Below are positions 56,180 through 64,000 of a stretch of DNA of 64,000 bases, one piece after another. The stretch spans positions 1 through 64,000 of the forward strand of contig NZ_JAFEIF010000018.1 in the NCBI RefSeq assembly GCF_017848645.1, written 5' to 3'. Position 1 is the stretch's first letter; each line of letters begins with the position of its first letter. This DNA comes from Limnohabitans sp. (GTDB lineage Bacteria; Pseudomonadota; Gammaproteobacteria; Burkholderiales; Burkholderiaceae_C). The notes beneath the pieces are model-generated. The model was not told the origin of the DNA and did not search any database. It saw only the letters and a program-made list of their open reading frames with translations. Made by a program: the position numbers and the translations under genes.

Positions 56180-56905
56180 ATGGCTGGCCACAGTAAATGG
56201 GCAAATATTCAGCACCGCAAAGGCAGGCAAGACGAAAAAAGGCAACGCATTTGGACCCGGGTGGTGCGTGAAATTATGGTCGCGGCCCGCACGGGCGGTG
56301 GCGATGCCAGCGCCAACCCTCGCCTGCGTCTGGCCATCGAAAAGGCCAAGGCGGCCAACATGCCAGCCGACACCATCAAGCGCAACGTGGACAAGGCCAC
56401 GGGCAACCTGGAAGGCGTGAGCTACGAGGAAATCCGTTACGAAGGCTACGGCATTGGCGGCGCGGCCATCATTGTGGACACCATGACCGACAACCGCGTG
56501 CGCACCGTGGCCGAAATGCGCCATGCCTTGAGCAAGCACGGCGGCAACCTGGGCACCGAGGGCTCGGTGGCGTTTCAATTCAAGCACTGCGGTCAACTGA
56601 TTTTTGCCCCCGGCACTTCGGAGGACCGTGTCATGGAGGTGGCGTTGGAAGCCGGTGCAGAGGACGTGCTCACCGACGCAGAAGGCGCGATCGAGGTTTT
56701 GACCACACCCGCTGACTTTGAAGCCGTGAAAAACGCGCTGGAGGCCGCCGGTCTGGTGGCCGAGATGGCCGAAGTCACCTGGCGTGCCGAAAATTCTGTG
56801 TCTTTGTCCGGCGATGAAGCGGCCAAAATGCAAAAATTATTGGATATATTGGAAGACTTGGACGATGTGCAAAACGTTTTCCACAACGCCGAATTTGAAG
56901 ATTAA
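56180..56905 (+). CDS. YebC/PmpR family protein
   Basis: [42 protein letters not shown]. Confidence 0.96.
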   Translation: MAGHSKWANIQHRKGRQDEKRQRIWTRVVREIMVAARTGGGDASANPRLRLAIEKAKAANMPADTIKRNVDKATGNLEGVSYEEIRYEGYGIGGAAIIVDTMTDNRVRTVAEMRHALSKHGGNLGTEGSVAFQFKHCGQLIFAPGTSEDRVMEVALEAGAEDVLTDAEGAIEVLTTPADFEAVKNALEAAGLVAEMAEVTWRAENSVSLSGDEAAKMQKLLDILEDLDDVQNVFHNAEFED

Positions 56906-56914
56906 GGAAGTTGG

Positions 56915-58195
56915 ATGAAAGTATTGGTCGTTGGCAGTGGTGGTCGTGAGCACGCCATGGCGTGGAAACTGGCGCAGTCGCCCAAAGTGCAGCAGGTCTA
57001 TGTGGCACCGGGCAACGGTGGCACGGCCAAAGATAAAAACCTGGTCAATGTGCCGATCACAGATTTGGCGCTGCTGCGCCAGTGGGCCTTGGACAACGGC
57101 ATTGGCCTGACCTTGGTGGGCCCCGAAGCCCCCTTGGCGGCGGGCATCGTGGACGATTTTCGGGCGCATGGTCTGCGCATTTTTGGCCCCACGCAGGCAG
57201 CAGCCCAGTTGGAAAGTTCCAAGGCTTTTTCCAAGGCCTTCATGCAGCGCCATGGTATCCCCACGGCCGCATTCGAGACCTTCACCGATGCCGCCTTGGC
57301 GCACGCTTACGTGGACCGCCAAGGCGCCCCCATCGTGGTCAAGGCCGACGGCCTGGCGGCGGGCAAAGGCGTGGTGGTGGCGATGACGCTGGCCGAGGCG
57401 CATGAGGCGATTGACTTCATGCTGCTGGACAACACCCTGGGTGTGGCCCACAACGCTGGCGGCGCTCGGGTGGTGATCGAGGAGTTTTTGCAAGGCGAAG
57501 AAGCCAGCTTCATGGTGCTGTGCGATGGCAAAAACGTGGTGGCTCTGGCCACCAGCCAGGACCACAAACGCCTGCAAGACGGCGACGTGGGCCCGAACAC
57601 CGGCGGCATGGGCGCTTATTCGCCTGCACCTGTGGTCACGGCCGAGGTGCACGCCCGCGCCATGCGCGAAGTCATCTTGCCGACCATTCGCGGCATGGAC
57701 AAAGACGGCATCAACTACACCGGGTTTTTGTACGCGGGCCTGATGATCGATCCGCAAGGCCGCATCAAGACCCTGGAATTCAACTGCCGCATGGGTGACC
57801 CCGAGACCCAGCCCATCTTGATGCGCCTGAAGTCGGACTTTTTGGAGGTTTTGCTGGCCGCAACGTCAGAAGGTCTGGGGCAATTGGACATGGAATGGGA
57901 CCGCCGTGTCGCGCTGGGTGTGGTCATGGCCGCGGCCGGTTACCCGCTCAACCCGCGCAAGGGCGATGCCATCACCGGCCTGCCCAAGGACCAAGAGGAT
58001 GCCATGGTGTTCCATGCGGGCACCACCGAGAAAGAGGGCCAAATCCTGACTTCGGGGGGGCGTGTGCTGTGCGTCACGGCGCTGGCCGATTCGGTCAAGC
58101 AGGCACAGCAAAAAGCCTACCAAACGGCCACTCCCATTGCCTTTGATGGCATGCAGATGCGCCAGGACATCGGCTACCGCGCCATCAGAAACTGA
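56915..58195 (+). CDS. purD: phosphoribosylamine--glycine ligase
   Basis: MKVLVVGSGGREHAMAWKLAQSPKVQQVYVAPGNGGTA. Confidence 0.97.
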   Translation: MKVLVVGSGGREHAMAWKLAQSPKVQQVYVAPGNGGTAKDKNLVNVPITDLALLRQWALDNGIGLTLVGPEAPLAAGIVDDFRAHGLRIFGPTQAAAQLESSKAFSKAFMQRHGIPTAAFETFTDAALAHAYVDRQGAPIVVKADGLAAGKGVVVAMTLAEAHEAIDFMLLDNTLGVAHNAGGARVVIEEFLQGEEASFMVLCDGKNVVALATSQDHKRLQDGDVGPNTGGMGAYSPAPVVTAEVHARAMREVILPTIRGMDKDGINYTGFLYAGLMIDPQGRIKTLEFNCRMGDPETQPILMRLKSDFLEVLLAATSEGLGQLDMEWDRRVALGVVMAAAGYPLNPRKGDAITGLPKDQEDAMVFHAGTTEKEGQILTSGGRVLCVTALADSVKQAQQKAYQTATPIAFDGMQMRQDIGYRAIRN

Positions 58196-58211
58196 AGCAC
58201 CAACGCCCCTC

Positions 58212-58853
58212 ATGAGCCCTTTGACCCGCCATCCTGTGACCTTCCAAGGCTCCCGTCTGGCGCGTTGGACTTTAAAAATGCTCGGTTGGCGCCTGGACTT
58301 TGAGGGCTTTCCTGCCCGCCAAGGTGTGGCGATCGTTTACCCGCACACCAGCAACTGGGATTTCCCCATCGGCATGTTGGCCAAATGGGCGCTGGGCGTT
58401 CCGGCGCGCTTTTGGGGCAAGGACTCGCTGTTCAAGCTTCCGGTGATCGGTGCCTGGATGCGCTGGGTGGGCGGCATCCCGATTGACCGCAGCTCATCTC
58501 GCGGCGTGGTCGGGCAAATGGTGCATGTGTTCGATCAGTACAAACAAAACGACCAATTGCTTTGGTTGGGCCTGGCCCCAGAGGGCACGCGCAGCTTCAC
58601 GCCGGGTTGGCGCAGCGGTTTTTACCAACTGGCCTTGGGCGCGCAAGTGCCCCTGGCGCTCGTCAAGCTCGACTGGGGTCAGCGCCGCTTCAGCGTGGTG
58701 GACTTTTACGATCTGACGGGCCAGGTCGAGCGCGATTACGCCCACATGGCCCAGGTCTTTGAGGGTGTCAAAGGCTTCCACGAACACCAGATGGGCCCCA
58801 TACTCCCCTGGAGCCCTGGCCAAGCGGACGAATCTGCCCGCCTGAAACGATGA
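58212..58853 (+). CDS. lysophospholipid acyltransferase (PlsC-like) family protein
   Basis: VAIVYPHTSNWDFPIGMLAKWALG...FWGKDSLFKLPVIGAWMRWVGGIPIDRSS...LAPEGTRS; start trimmed to 58212. Confidence 0.88.
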   Translation: MSPLTRHPVTFQGSRLARWTLKMLGWRLDFEGFPARQGVAIVYPHTSNWDFPIGMLAKWALGVPARFWGKDSLFKLPVIGAWMRWVGGIPIDRSSSRGVVGQMVHVFDQYKQNDQLLWLGLAPEGTRSFTPGWRSGFYQLALGAQVPLALVKLDWGQRRFSVVDFYDLTGQVERDYAHMAQVFEGVKGFHEHQMGPILPWSPGQADESARLKR

Positions 58854-58888
58854 AGATTTTCTGAACCTATTTAACGTCCCAATCCACC

Positions 58889-59809
58889 ATGAGCACCCCT
58901 TTTGAACTCGGCACCGTCAAAAACTACCTGGTCGGCTTGCAGTCCCGCATCACCGGGGCGCTGACCGACCTGGATGGCACCCCTTTTCTGACCGATGCCT
59001 GGCAAAAAGACCCGGGTGAAAAACTCCAGGGCAATGGCATCACCCAGATTCTGGAAGGCGGGCCCATTTTTGAACGCGCTGGCTGCGGCTTTTCGCACGT
59101 CACGGGCCCGCAGTTACCGCCCTCGGCCACCCAGCACCGCCCAGAGTTGGCCGGCTCGGCCTTTGAGGCGATGGGCGTGTCCTTGGTGTTCCACCCGCGC
59201 AACCCCTATGTGCCCACGGTGCACATGAACGTGCGCATGATCGCGGCCAAGCCCGAGGGCAGGGCGCCCGTGGCCTGGTTTGGTGGCGGCATGGACCTGA
59301 CCCCTTATTACGGCTTTGACGAAGACGCGGTGCATTTTCACCAGACCTGCAAAGACGCCTTGACGCCGTTTGGCGAGGCCTTGCACCCGCGTTTCAAAAC
59401 CTGGTGCGACGATTATTTTTGCAACAAACACCGCCGTGAGCAGCGCGGCGTGGGCGGCATTTTCTTCGACGACTTTTCCGAGCTGGGCATGGACCAGAGC
59501 TTTGCCATGCTGCAAAGCGTGGCCGATTCACTGCTGACGGCCTACATGCCCATCGTGATGCGCCGCAAGGACACGCCTTATGGCGAGCGCGAACGTGACT
59601 TTCAGCTCTACCGCCGTGGCCGCTATGTCGAGTTCAACCTCGTCTGGGACCGGGGCACGCATTTTGGTTTGCAGTCCGGTGGCCGTACAGAATCGATCCT
59701 GCTGTCCATGCCGCCCGAGGTGCGCTGGTCGTACCAGCGCCAGGACGAGGCAGGCTCGCCGGAGGAGCGCTTGCTCAGCCACTTTCTGGTGCCCAAGGAC
59801 TGGGTTTGA
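58889..59809 (+). CDS. hemF: oxygen-dependent coproporphyrinogen III oxidase
   Basis: GWCGDY-type motifs: [46 protein letters not shown]. Confidence 0.97.
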   Translation: MSTPFELGTVKNYLVGLQSRITGALTDLDGTPFLTDAWQKDPGEKLQGNGITQILEGGPIFERAGCGFSHVTGPQLPPSATQHRPELAGSAFEAMGVSLVFHPRNPYVPTVHMNVRMIAAKPEGRAPVAWFGGGMDLTPYYGFDEDAVHFHQTCKDALTPFGEALHPRFKTWCDDYFCNKHRREQRGVGGIFFDDFSELGMDQSFAMLQSVADSLLTAYMPIVMRRKDTPYGERERDFQLYRRGRYVEFNLVWDRGTHFGLQSGGRTESILLSMPPEVRWSYQRQDEAGSPEERLLSHFLVPKDWV

Positions 59810-60465
59810 AGCTGCCATCTTCCGTGCAAAACGACCCAGCCCATGTGCAGCGCCTGGGCGTTTTTGGCGGAGCGTTCGATCCGCCGCATCGGGCCCACGT
59901 GGCCTTGGTCGAAGCGGCCATCACCCAGCTGCAGCTCGACCAGGTGCGTGTGCTGCCCACGGGCCAAGCCTGGCACAAACCGCGCAACCTGAGCGATGCC
60001 GAGCACCGCCTGGCCATGACGCGTTTGGCCTTTGCGCCTGTGCCGCAAGTGGTGGTGGACGAGCGGGAAATTCAGCGCACCGGACCCACCTACACGGTGG
60101 ACACCCTGCGCGAGTTGCAGACCGAATACCCCCAGGCGCAACTGTATTTGCTGCTGGGCGACGACCAGCGGCGCGCCTTGCCCGCCTGGCACCAAATCGG
60201 CGAAATTGGGCGCATCGCTATAATCTGCGCCGCAGGTCGTGATATGGCCGTGCGTGCCTGGAACGAAGAATCAGGCACTGCACCCACCAACCCACCCCTT
60301 TCTGACACGCTGCAAGCGCGCATTCGCACTCTGGACATGCCGCTGATGCCTCACAGTGCCACGGACATCCGTGTGCTGGCGGCCACAGAGCAGGCCCTGA
60401 CGGGCTTGGTATCCCCCGCTGTTGAGCGCTATATTCACGAACACCACCTTTACAGGCTCCATTGA
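59806..60465 (+). CDS. nadD: nicotinate-nucleotide adenylyltransferase
   Basis: [30 protein letters not shown] 59806 or GTG 59824 start. Confidence 0.94.
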   Translation: MKLPSSVQNDPAHVQRLGVFGGAFDPPHRAHVALVEAAITQLQLDQVRVLPTGQAWHKPRNLSDAEHRLAMTRLAFAPVPQVVVDEREIQRTGPTYTVDTLRELQTEYPQAQLYLLLGDDQRRALPAWHQIGEIGRIAIICAAGRDMAVRAWNEESGTAPTNPPLSDTLQARIRTLDMPLMPHSATDIRVLAATEQALTGLVSPAVERYIHEHHLYRLH

Positions 60466-61256
60466 TGACCGAAAACGCCGCCAAAAAAGACATCCAGAAA
60501 CTCCAGCGTGCCATTGTGGACGCTTTGGAGGACGTCAAGGCCCAAGAAATCCAGGTGTTTGACACCGAACACCTGTCCTCGCTGTTTGAGCGGGTCATCA
60601 TCGCTTCGGGCACCTCGAACCGTCAAACCAAAGCGCTGGCTGCCAGCGTGCGTGACAAAGTGCGAAACGCAGGTTTTGGCAAACCCCGCATCGAGGGCGA
60701 AGACAACGGCGAATGGATCATTGTGGATTGCGGCCAGGCCGTGGTGCACGTCATGCAGCCCACCATCCGCACCTATTACAACCTCGAAGAAATCTGGGGC
60801 GGCACGCCTGTTCGCTTGAAGTTCGGTGCGCCCAAGCCCGCAGCGACGGCCGAAGTCAAGGGCCACATCCAGAATTCGGTGGCGAAAAAAGCCACCGGCA
60901 AAGCAGTGGCCAAATCCACCGCTGCCAAAACACCTGCTGCCATGAAGTCGGCCGCCAAACCCGCTGCCAAATCTGCAGCCAAGGCCAAACCCGCCTTGAA
61001 GGCACCGGCCAAATCCGCCAAACCAGCGGCCAAGGCACCTGCGAAAACTGCGGCCAAAACCGCCGCCTCCAAAACAGCGGCCAAGTCGCCGACGAAATCC
61101 AGCAGCCCCACCAGCAAGCCCACGGTGAAGACAGTGGGCAAGCCCACGGCCAAGCCTGCCGCCAAAGCGGCGGCCAAGTCGTCGGCCAAACCCGCAGCCA
61201 AAAAGGCCCCGGCGCGCAAGGCTGTGCAAGCGACCACCCGCCGCAAAGCCGATTGA
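60465..61256 (+). CDS. rsfS: ribosomal silencing factor RsfS with long Ala/Lys-rich C-terminal tail
   Basis: DIQKLQRAIVDALEDVKAQEIQVFDTEHLSSLFERVIIASGTSNRQTKALAASVRDKVR...WIIVDCGQAVVHVMQPTIRTYYNLEEIWGG then A/K/P-rich tail. Confidence 0.94.
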   Translation: MTENAAKKDIQKLQRAIVDALEDVKAQEIQVFDTEHLSSLFERVIIASGTSNRQTKALAASVRDKVRNAGFGKPRIEGEDNGEWIIVDCGQAVVHVMQPTIRTYYNLEEIWGGTPVRLKFGAPKPAATAEVKGHIQNSVAKKATGKAVAKSTAAKTPAAMKSAAKPAAKSAAKAKPALKAPAKSAKPAAKAPAKTAAKTAASKTAAKSPTKSSSPTSKPTVKTVGKPTAKPAAKAAAKSSAKPAAKKAPARKAVQATTRRKAD

Positions 61257-61262
61257 TCCTGC

Positions 61263-61730
61263 ATGAAGCTGCTGATCGTTGCGGTCGGCCTGCGCGTGCC
61301 CGATTGGGCGCAGACCGCTTGGGACGACTACGCCAAACGTTTTCCGCCTGAGCTCAAGGTCGAGCTCAAGGCCGTGAAAACCGAGCCCCGGGGCTCCAAA
61401 ACCCTGCCCAACCTCTACGCGGCTGAGCGCCAGCGCATCGAAGCGGCTATCCCCCGCGGCACCCGCATCGTGGTGCTCGACGAGCGCGGCAGTAACTTGA
61501 CCACCCAAGCCTTGGCCACCCGCTTGACCAGCTGGCAACTCGGCGGTGACGATGTGGCTTTGGTCATTGGCGGCCCAGACGGGCTGGAGCCGGAGTTCCG
61601 GCATGCCGCGCACGAGCGCATCCGCTTGTCTGACCTGACCTTGCCCCACGCCATGGCCCGAGTTCTGTTGATCGAGCAGCTCTACCGCGCCTGGTCCATC
61701 AACGCCAACCACCCCTACCACCGCGAATGA
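61263..61730 (+). CDS. rlmH: 23S rRNA (pseudouridine1915-N3)-methyltransferase RlmH
   Basis: [28 protein letters not shown]...[54 protein letters not shown]. Confidence 0.97.
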   Translation: MKLLIVAVGLRVPDWAQTAWDDYAKRFPPELKVELKAVKTEPRGSKTLPNLYAAERQRIEAAIPRGTRIVVLDERGSNLTTQALATRLTSWQLGGDDVALVIGGPDGLEPEFRHAAHERIRLSDLTLPHAMARVLLIEQLYRAWSINANHPYHRE

Positions 61731-62329
61731 GCGACTTCATCTACCTCGCCTCCCAAAGCCCCCGGCGCAGTCAGCTGCTCGACCAAATCGGGGTGGCCCA
61801 CCAGCTGCTTTTGGCCGGGCCAGACGAAGACGCCGAGTCTTTGGAAGACGTGCGCGGCGCGGAAGCGCCTGCACGGTATGTGGCGCGTGTCACGGGGCTC
61901 AAACTCGACGCCGCCGTGCAGCGCATGAAGCGCCAGGGCCTGCCTGCCGCGCCCGTGCTCTGTGCCGACACCACCGTGTGCCTGGGGCGGGAAATTTTGG
62001 GCAAACCGGTGGATGAAGACGATGCCGTGCGCATCCTGAAAATGCTCTCTGGCCAGACCCACCGCGTGTTGACGGCCGTTGCCGCACAAAAAGGGCACCA
62101 ACGGGTGGCGACGGTGTCCCAATCGTGGGTGCGCTTCGCGCCCATGACCGCGGCGCAAATCCGTGCCTATGTGGCCACGGGAGAGCCCATGGGCAAAGCT
62201 GGAGCCTACGGGGTGCAGGGCAAGGCGGCTGCCCATATTGAGCAGATTCGGGGCAGTTATTCAGGCATCATGGGTTTGCCGCTGTTCGAGACCGCTGCTT
62301 TGCTGCGATCTTTGGGCGTGCGCTGTTGA
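61727..62329 (+). CDS. Maf family nucleotide pyrophosphatase
   Basis: [25 protein letters not shown]...[34 protein letters not shown]. Confidence 0.95.
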   Translation: MSDFIYLASQSPRRSQLLDQIGVAHQLLLAGPDEDAESLEDVRGAEAPARYVARVTGLKLDAAVQRMKRQGLPAAPVLCADTTVCLGREILGKPVDEDDAVRILKMLSGQTHRVLTAVAAQKGHQRVATVSQSWVRFAPMTAAQIRAYVATGEPMGKAGAYGVQGKAAAHIEQIRGSYSGIMGLPLFETAALLRSLGVRC

Positions 62330-62400
62330 GTGTTCGCGAAAGCCATAGCGCTGACGGCACTGCATTTTTATACGAGTTGTTTTCACATTCCCCCCAGCTG

Positions 62401-63882
62401 ATGCCCACCATGCAACAAGATATTTTGGTCAATTGGTCGCCCCAGGAAACCCGGGTTGCCGTGGTGGAGTTTGGCGCGGTGCAGGAGCTGCATGTCGAGC
62501 GCACGCTCGAGCGCGGTTTGGTGGGCAATGTGTACCTGGGCAAAGTGGCTCGGGTTTTGCCGGGCATGCAATCGGCCTTCATCGACATCGGTCTGGACAA
62601 AGCGGCCTTTTTGCATGTGGCCGATGTGTGGCAAAAGCACGCCGAAGGCGAGGCCGCAGCCGCCCGCACGGGCCAGCCGTTGGTGCCCATTGAAAAGCAG
62701 GTGTTCGAGGGCCGCGCCATCATGGTGCAGGTCATCAAGGACCCTATGGGCACCAAGGGCGCGCGCCTGTCCACGCAAATCAGCATTGCGGGCCGCCATC
62801 TGGTGTTTTTGCCGCAAGACGACCACATCGGCGTGTCCCAAAAAATCCCGTCTGACCAGCGCGATGCGCTGCGCCAAAGGCTGCAGGCCTTGGTGGGCCA
62901 GGCCGGGGGCGGTTTTATTTTGCGCACCAACGCCGAGGACTCCAGCGACGAAGAGTTGAGCGAGGACATCGCTTACCTGCGCAAGACCTGGGCCCGCATC
63001 AAAGAGGCCTCGCTGCGCTTGCCGCCAGCGTCTTTGCTGCACCAGGACCTGACGCTCTTGCAGCGGGTTCTGCGCGATTTGGTGGGAGAGGCCACACAAA
63101 GCATCCGCATCGACTCGCAGGAGCAGTTTGCCAAGCTGCAGGCCTTTGGCCAGGAGTTCATGCCCAAAGCGGCCGAGCGCTTGCAGCTGTACAAGGGCGA
63201 GCGCCCCATTTTTGACCTCTATGCCATCGACGAAGAAATCGCCAAGGCACTGGGCCGCCGGGTGGATTTGAAATCGGGCGGTTACCTGATCATCGACCAG
63301 ACCGAGGCGCTGACCACGGTGGACGTGAACACGGGCGGTTATGTCGGCGCGCGAAACTTTGAGGACACGATCTTCAAGACCAACCTCGAAGCCGCCCAAG
63401 CCATTGCGCGGCAACTGCGCCTGCGCAACTTGGGCGGCATCGTCATTGCCGACTTCATCGACATGGCCCGGCCAGAGCACCAGGAAGCAGTCTTGGCCGA
63501 GTTTCGCAAACAGCTCTCGCGTGACCGCGTCAAGACCATGGCGGGCGGTTTTTCATCTTTGGGTTTGCTGGAGATGACGCGCAAACGCACCCGCGAGTCG
63601 CTGGCCCACATGCTGTGTGAGCCTTGTCCCAGCTGTCAGGGCAAGGGCATTGTCAAGACGCCGCGTTCGGTGGTCTACGACATCCTGCGCGAGATCCTGC
63701 GCGAGGCGCGGCAGTTCAACCCGCGCGAGTTCCGCATCGTGGCCACCTCGGCCGTGATCGATTTGCTGCTGGACGAAGAAAGCCAGCACTTGGCGGGTTT
63801 GTCGGACTTCATTGCCAAGCCGATTTCACTGCAGGTCGAGGCCTCCATGGGGCCGGAGCAGTACGACATCGTGCTGCTTTGA
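62401..63882 (+). CDS. rng: ribonuclease G
   Basis: QDILVNWSPQETRVAVVEFGAVQELHVERTLERGLVGNVYLGKVARVLPGMQSAFIDIGLDKAAFLH; start at 62401 or 62410. Confidence 0.96.
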   Translation: MPTMQQDILVNWSPQETRVAVVEFGAVQELHVERTLERGLVGNVYLGKVARVLPGMQSAFIDIGLDKAAFLHVADVWQKHAEGEAAAARTGQPLVPIEKQVFEGRAIMVQVIKDPMGTKGARLSTQISIAGRHLVFLPQDDHIGVSQKIPSDQRDALRQRLQALVGQAGGGFILRTNAEDSSDEELSEDIAYLRKTWARIKEASLRLPPASLLHQDLTLLQRVLRDLVGEATQSIRIDSQEQFAKLQAFGQEFMPKAAERLQLYKGERPIFDLYAIDEEIAKALGRRVDLKSGGYLIIDQTEALTTVDVNTGGYVGARNFEDTIFKTNLEAAQAIARQLRLRNLGGIVIADFIDMARPEHQEAVLAEFRKQLSRDRVKTMAGGFSSLGLLEMTRKRTRESLAHMLCEPCPSCQGKGIVKTPRSVVYDILREILREARQFNPREFRIVATSAVIDLLLDEESQHLAGLSDFIAKPISLQVEASMGPEQYDIVLL

Positions 63883-63888
63883 GGAGCC

Positions 63889-64000
63889 TCAGCTAAGCGA
63901 GCTCGGCCCATCAGGTGCTTCGCTGGCCCATTCACCTCGGTGGTGAAGCCTCGCATAAGCGCCGCCTTGCGCCAGCAACTCGGCTGGAGCCCCTTGTTCC
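63889..64000 (-). CDS. C-terminal fragment of ABC transporter ATP-binding/permease protein, MsbA-like (5' part outside window)
   Basis: Minus-strand translation EQGAPAELLAQGGAYARLHHRGEWASEAPDGPSSLS* resembles the GxHxELLAxxGxYAxLH end of exporter ABC proteins; missing from the ORF track because it has no in-window start. Confidence 0.7.
   Translation of the reverse strand, partial: EQGAPAELLAQGGAYARLHHRGEWASEAPDGPSSLS

Overview
The window is a dense housekeeping segment of a betaproteobacterial chromosome, probably Burkholderiales/Comamonadaceae judging by gene order and protein style (inference only). About 60 protein genes can be supported. In order they include: the end of lpxD, fabZ-lpxA-lpxB-rnhB-trmH-type methyltransferase; carAB, greA; a YhbY-type protein divergent from rlmE-ftsH-folP-glmM; ppsR divergent from ppsA; a large sodium:solute symporter; rpsF-priB-rpsR-rplI, dnaB; PIN-PhoH, bcp; an AlaA/AlaC-type aminotransferase, hom-thrC-moeA-moaD-moaE; clpB; a ThDP enzyme; a SWIB protein; aceA converging on monomeric icd; thrS-infC-rpmI-rplT-pheST-ihfA; DUF1840, DUF192 and cold-shock proteins; clpS-clpA; a HerA/YjgR ATPase; yebC, purD, an acyltransferase, hemF-nadD-rsfS-rlmH-maf-rng; and at the right edge the unlisted C-terminus of an MsbA-like ABC transporter on the minus strand. 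I see no tRNA, rRNA, CRISPR array, prophage or insertion sequence, and no convincing new multi-gene system. The most interesting signals are small: tandem palindromes in an AT-rich region upstream of aceA, perfect DnaA boxes upstream of dnaB and between ppsR and ppsA, an infC that can only start at ATC, an EF-hand loop and coiled-coil-like insert in a symporter, a histone-H1-like tail on RsfS, a candidate S6:S18 leader, and paired look-alike terminators between aceA and icd.
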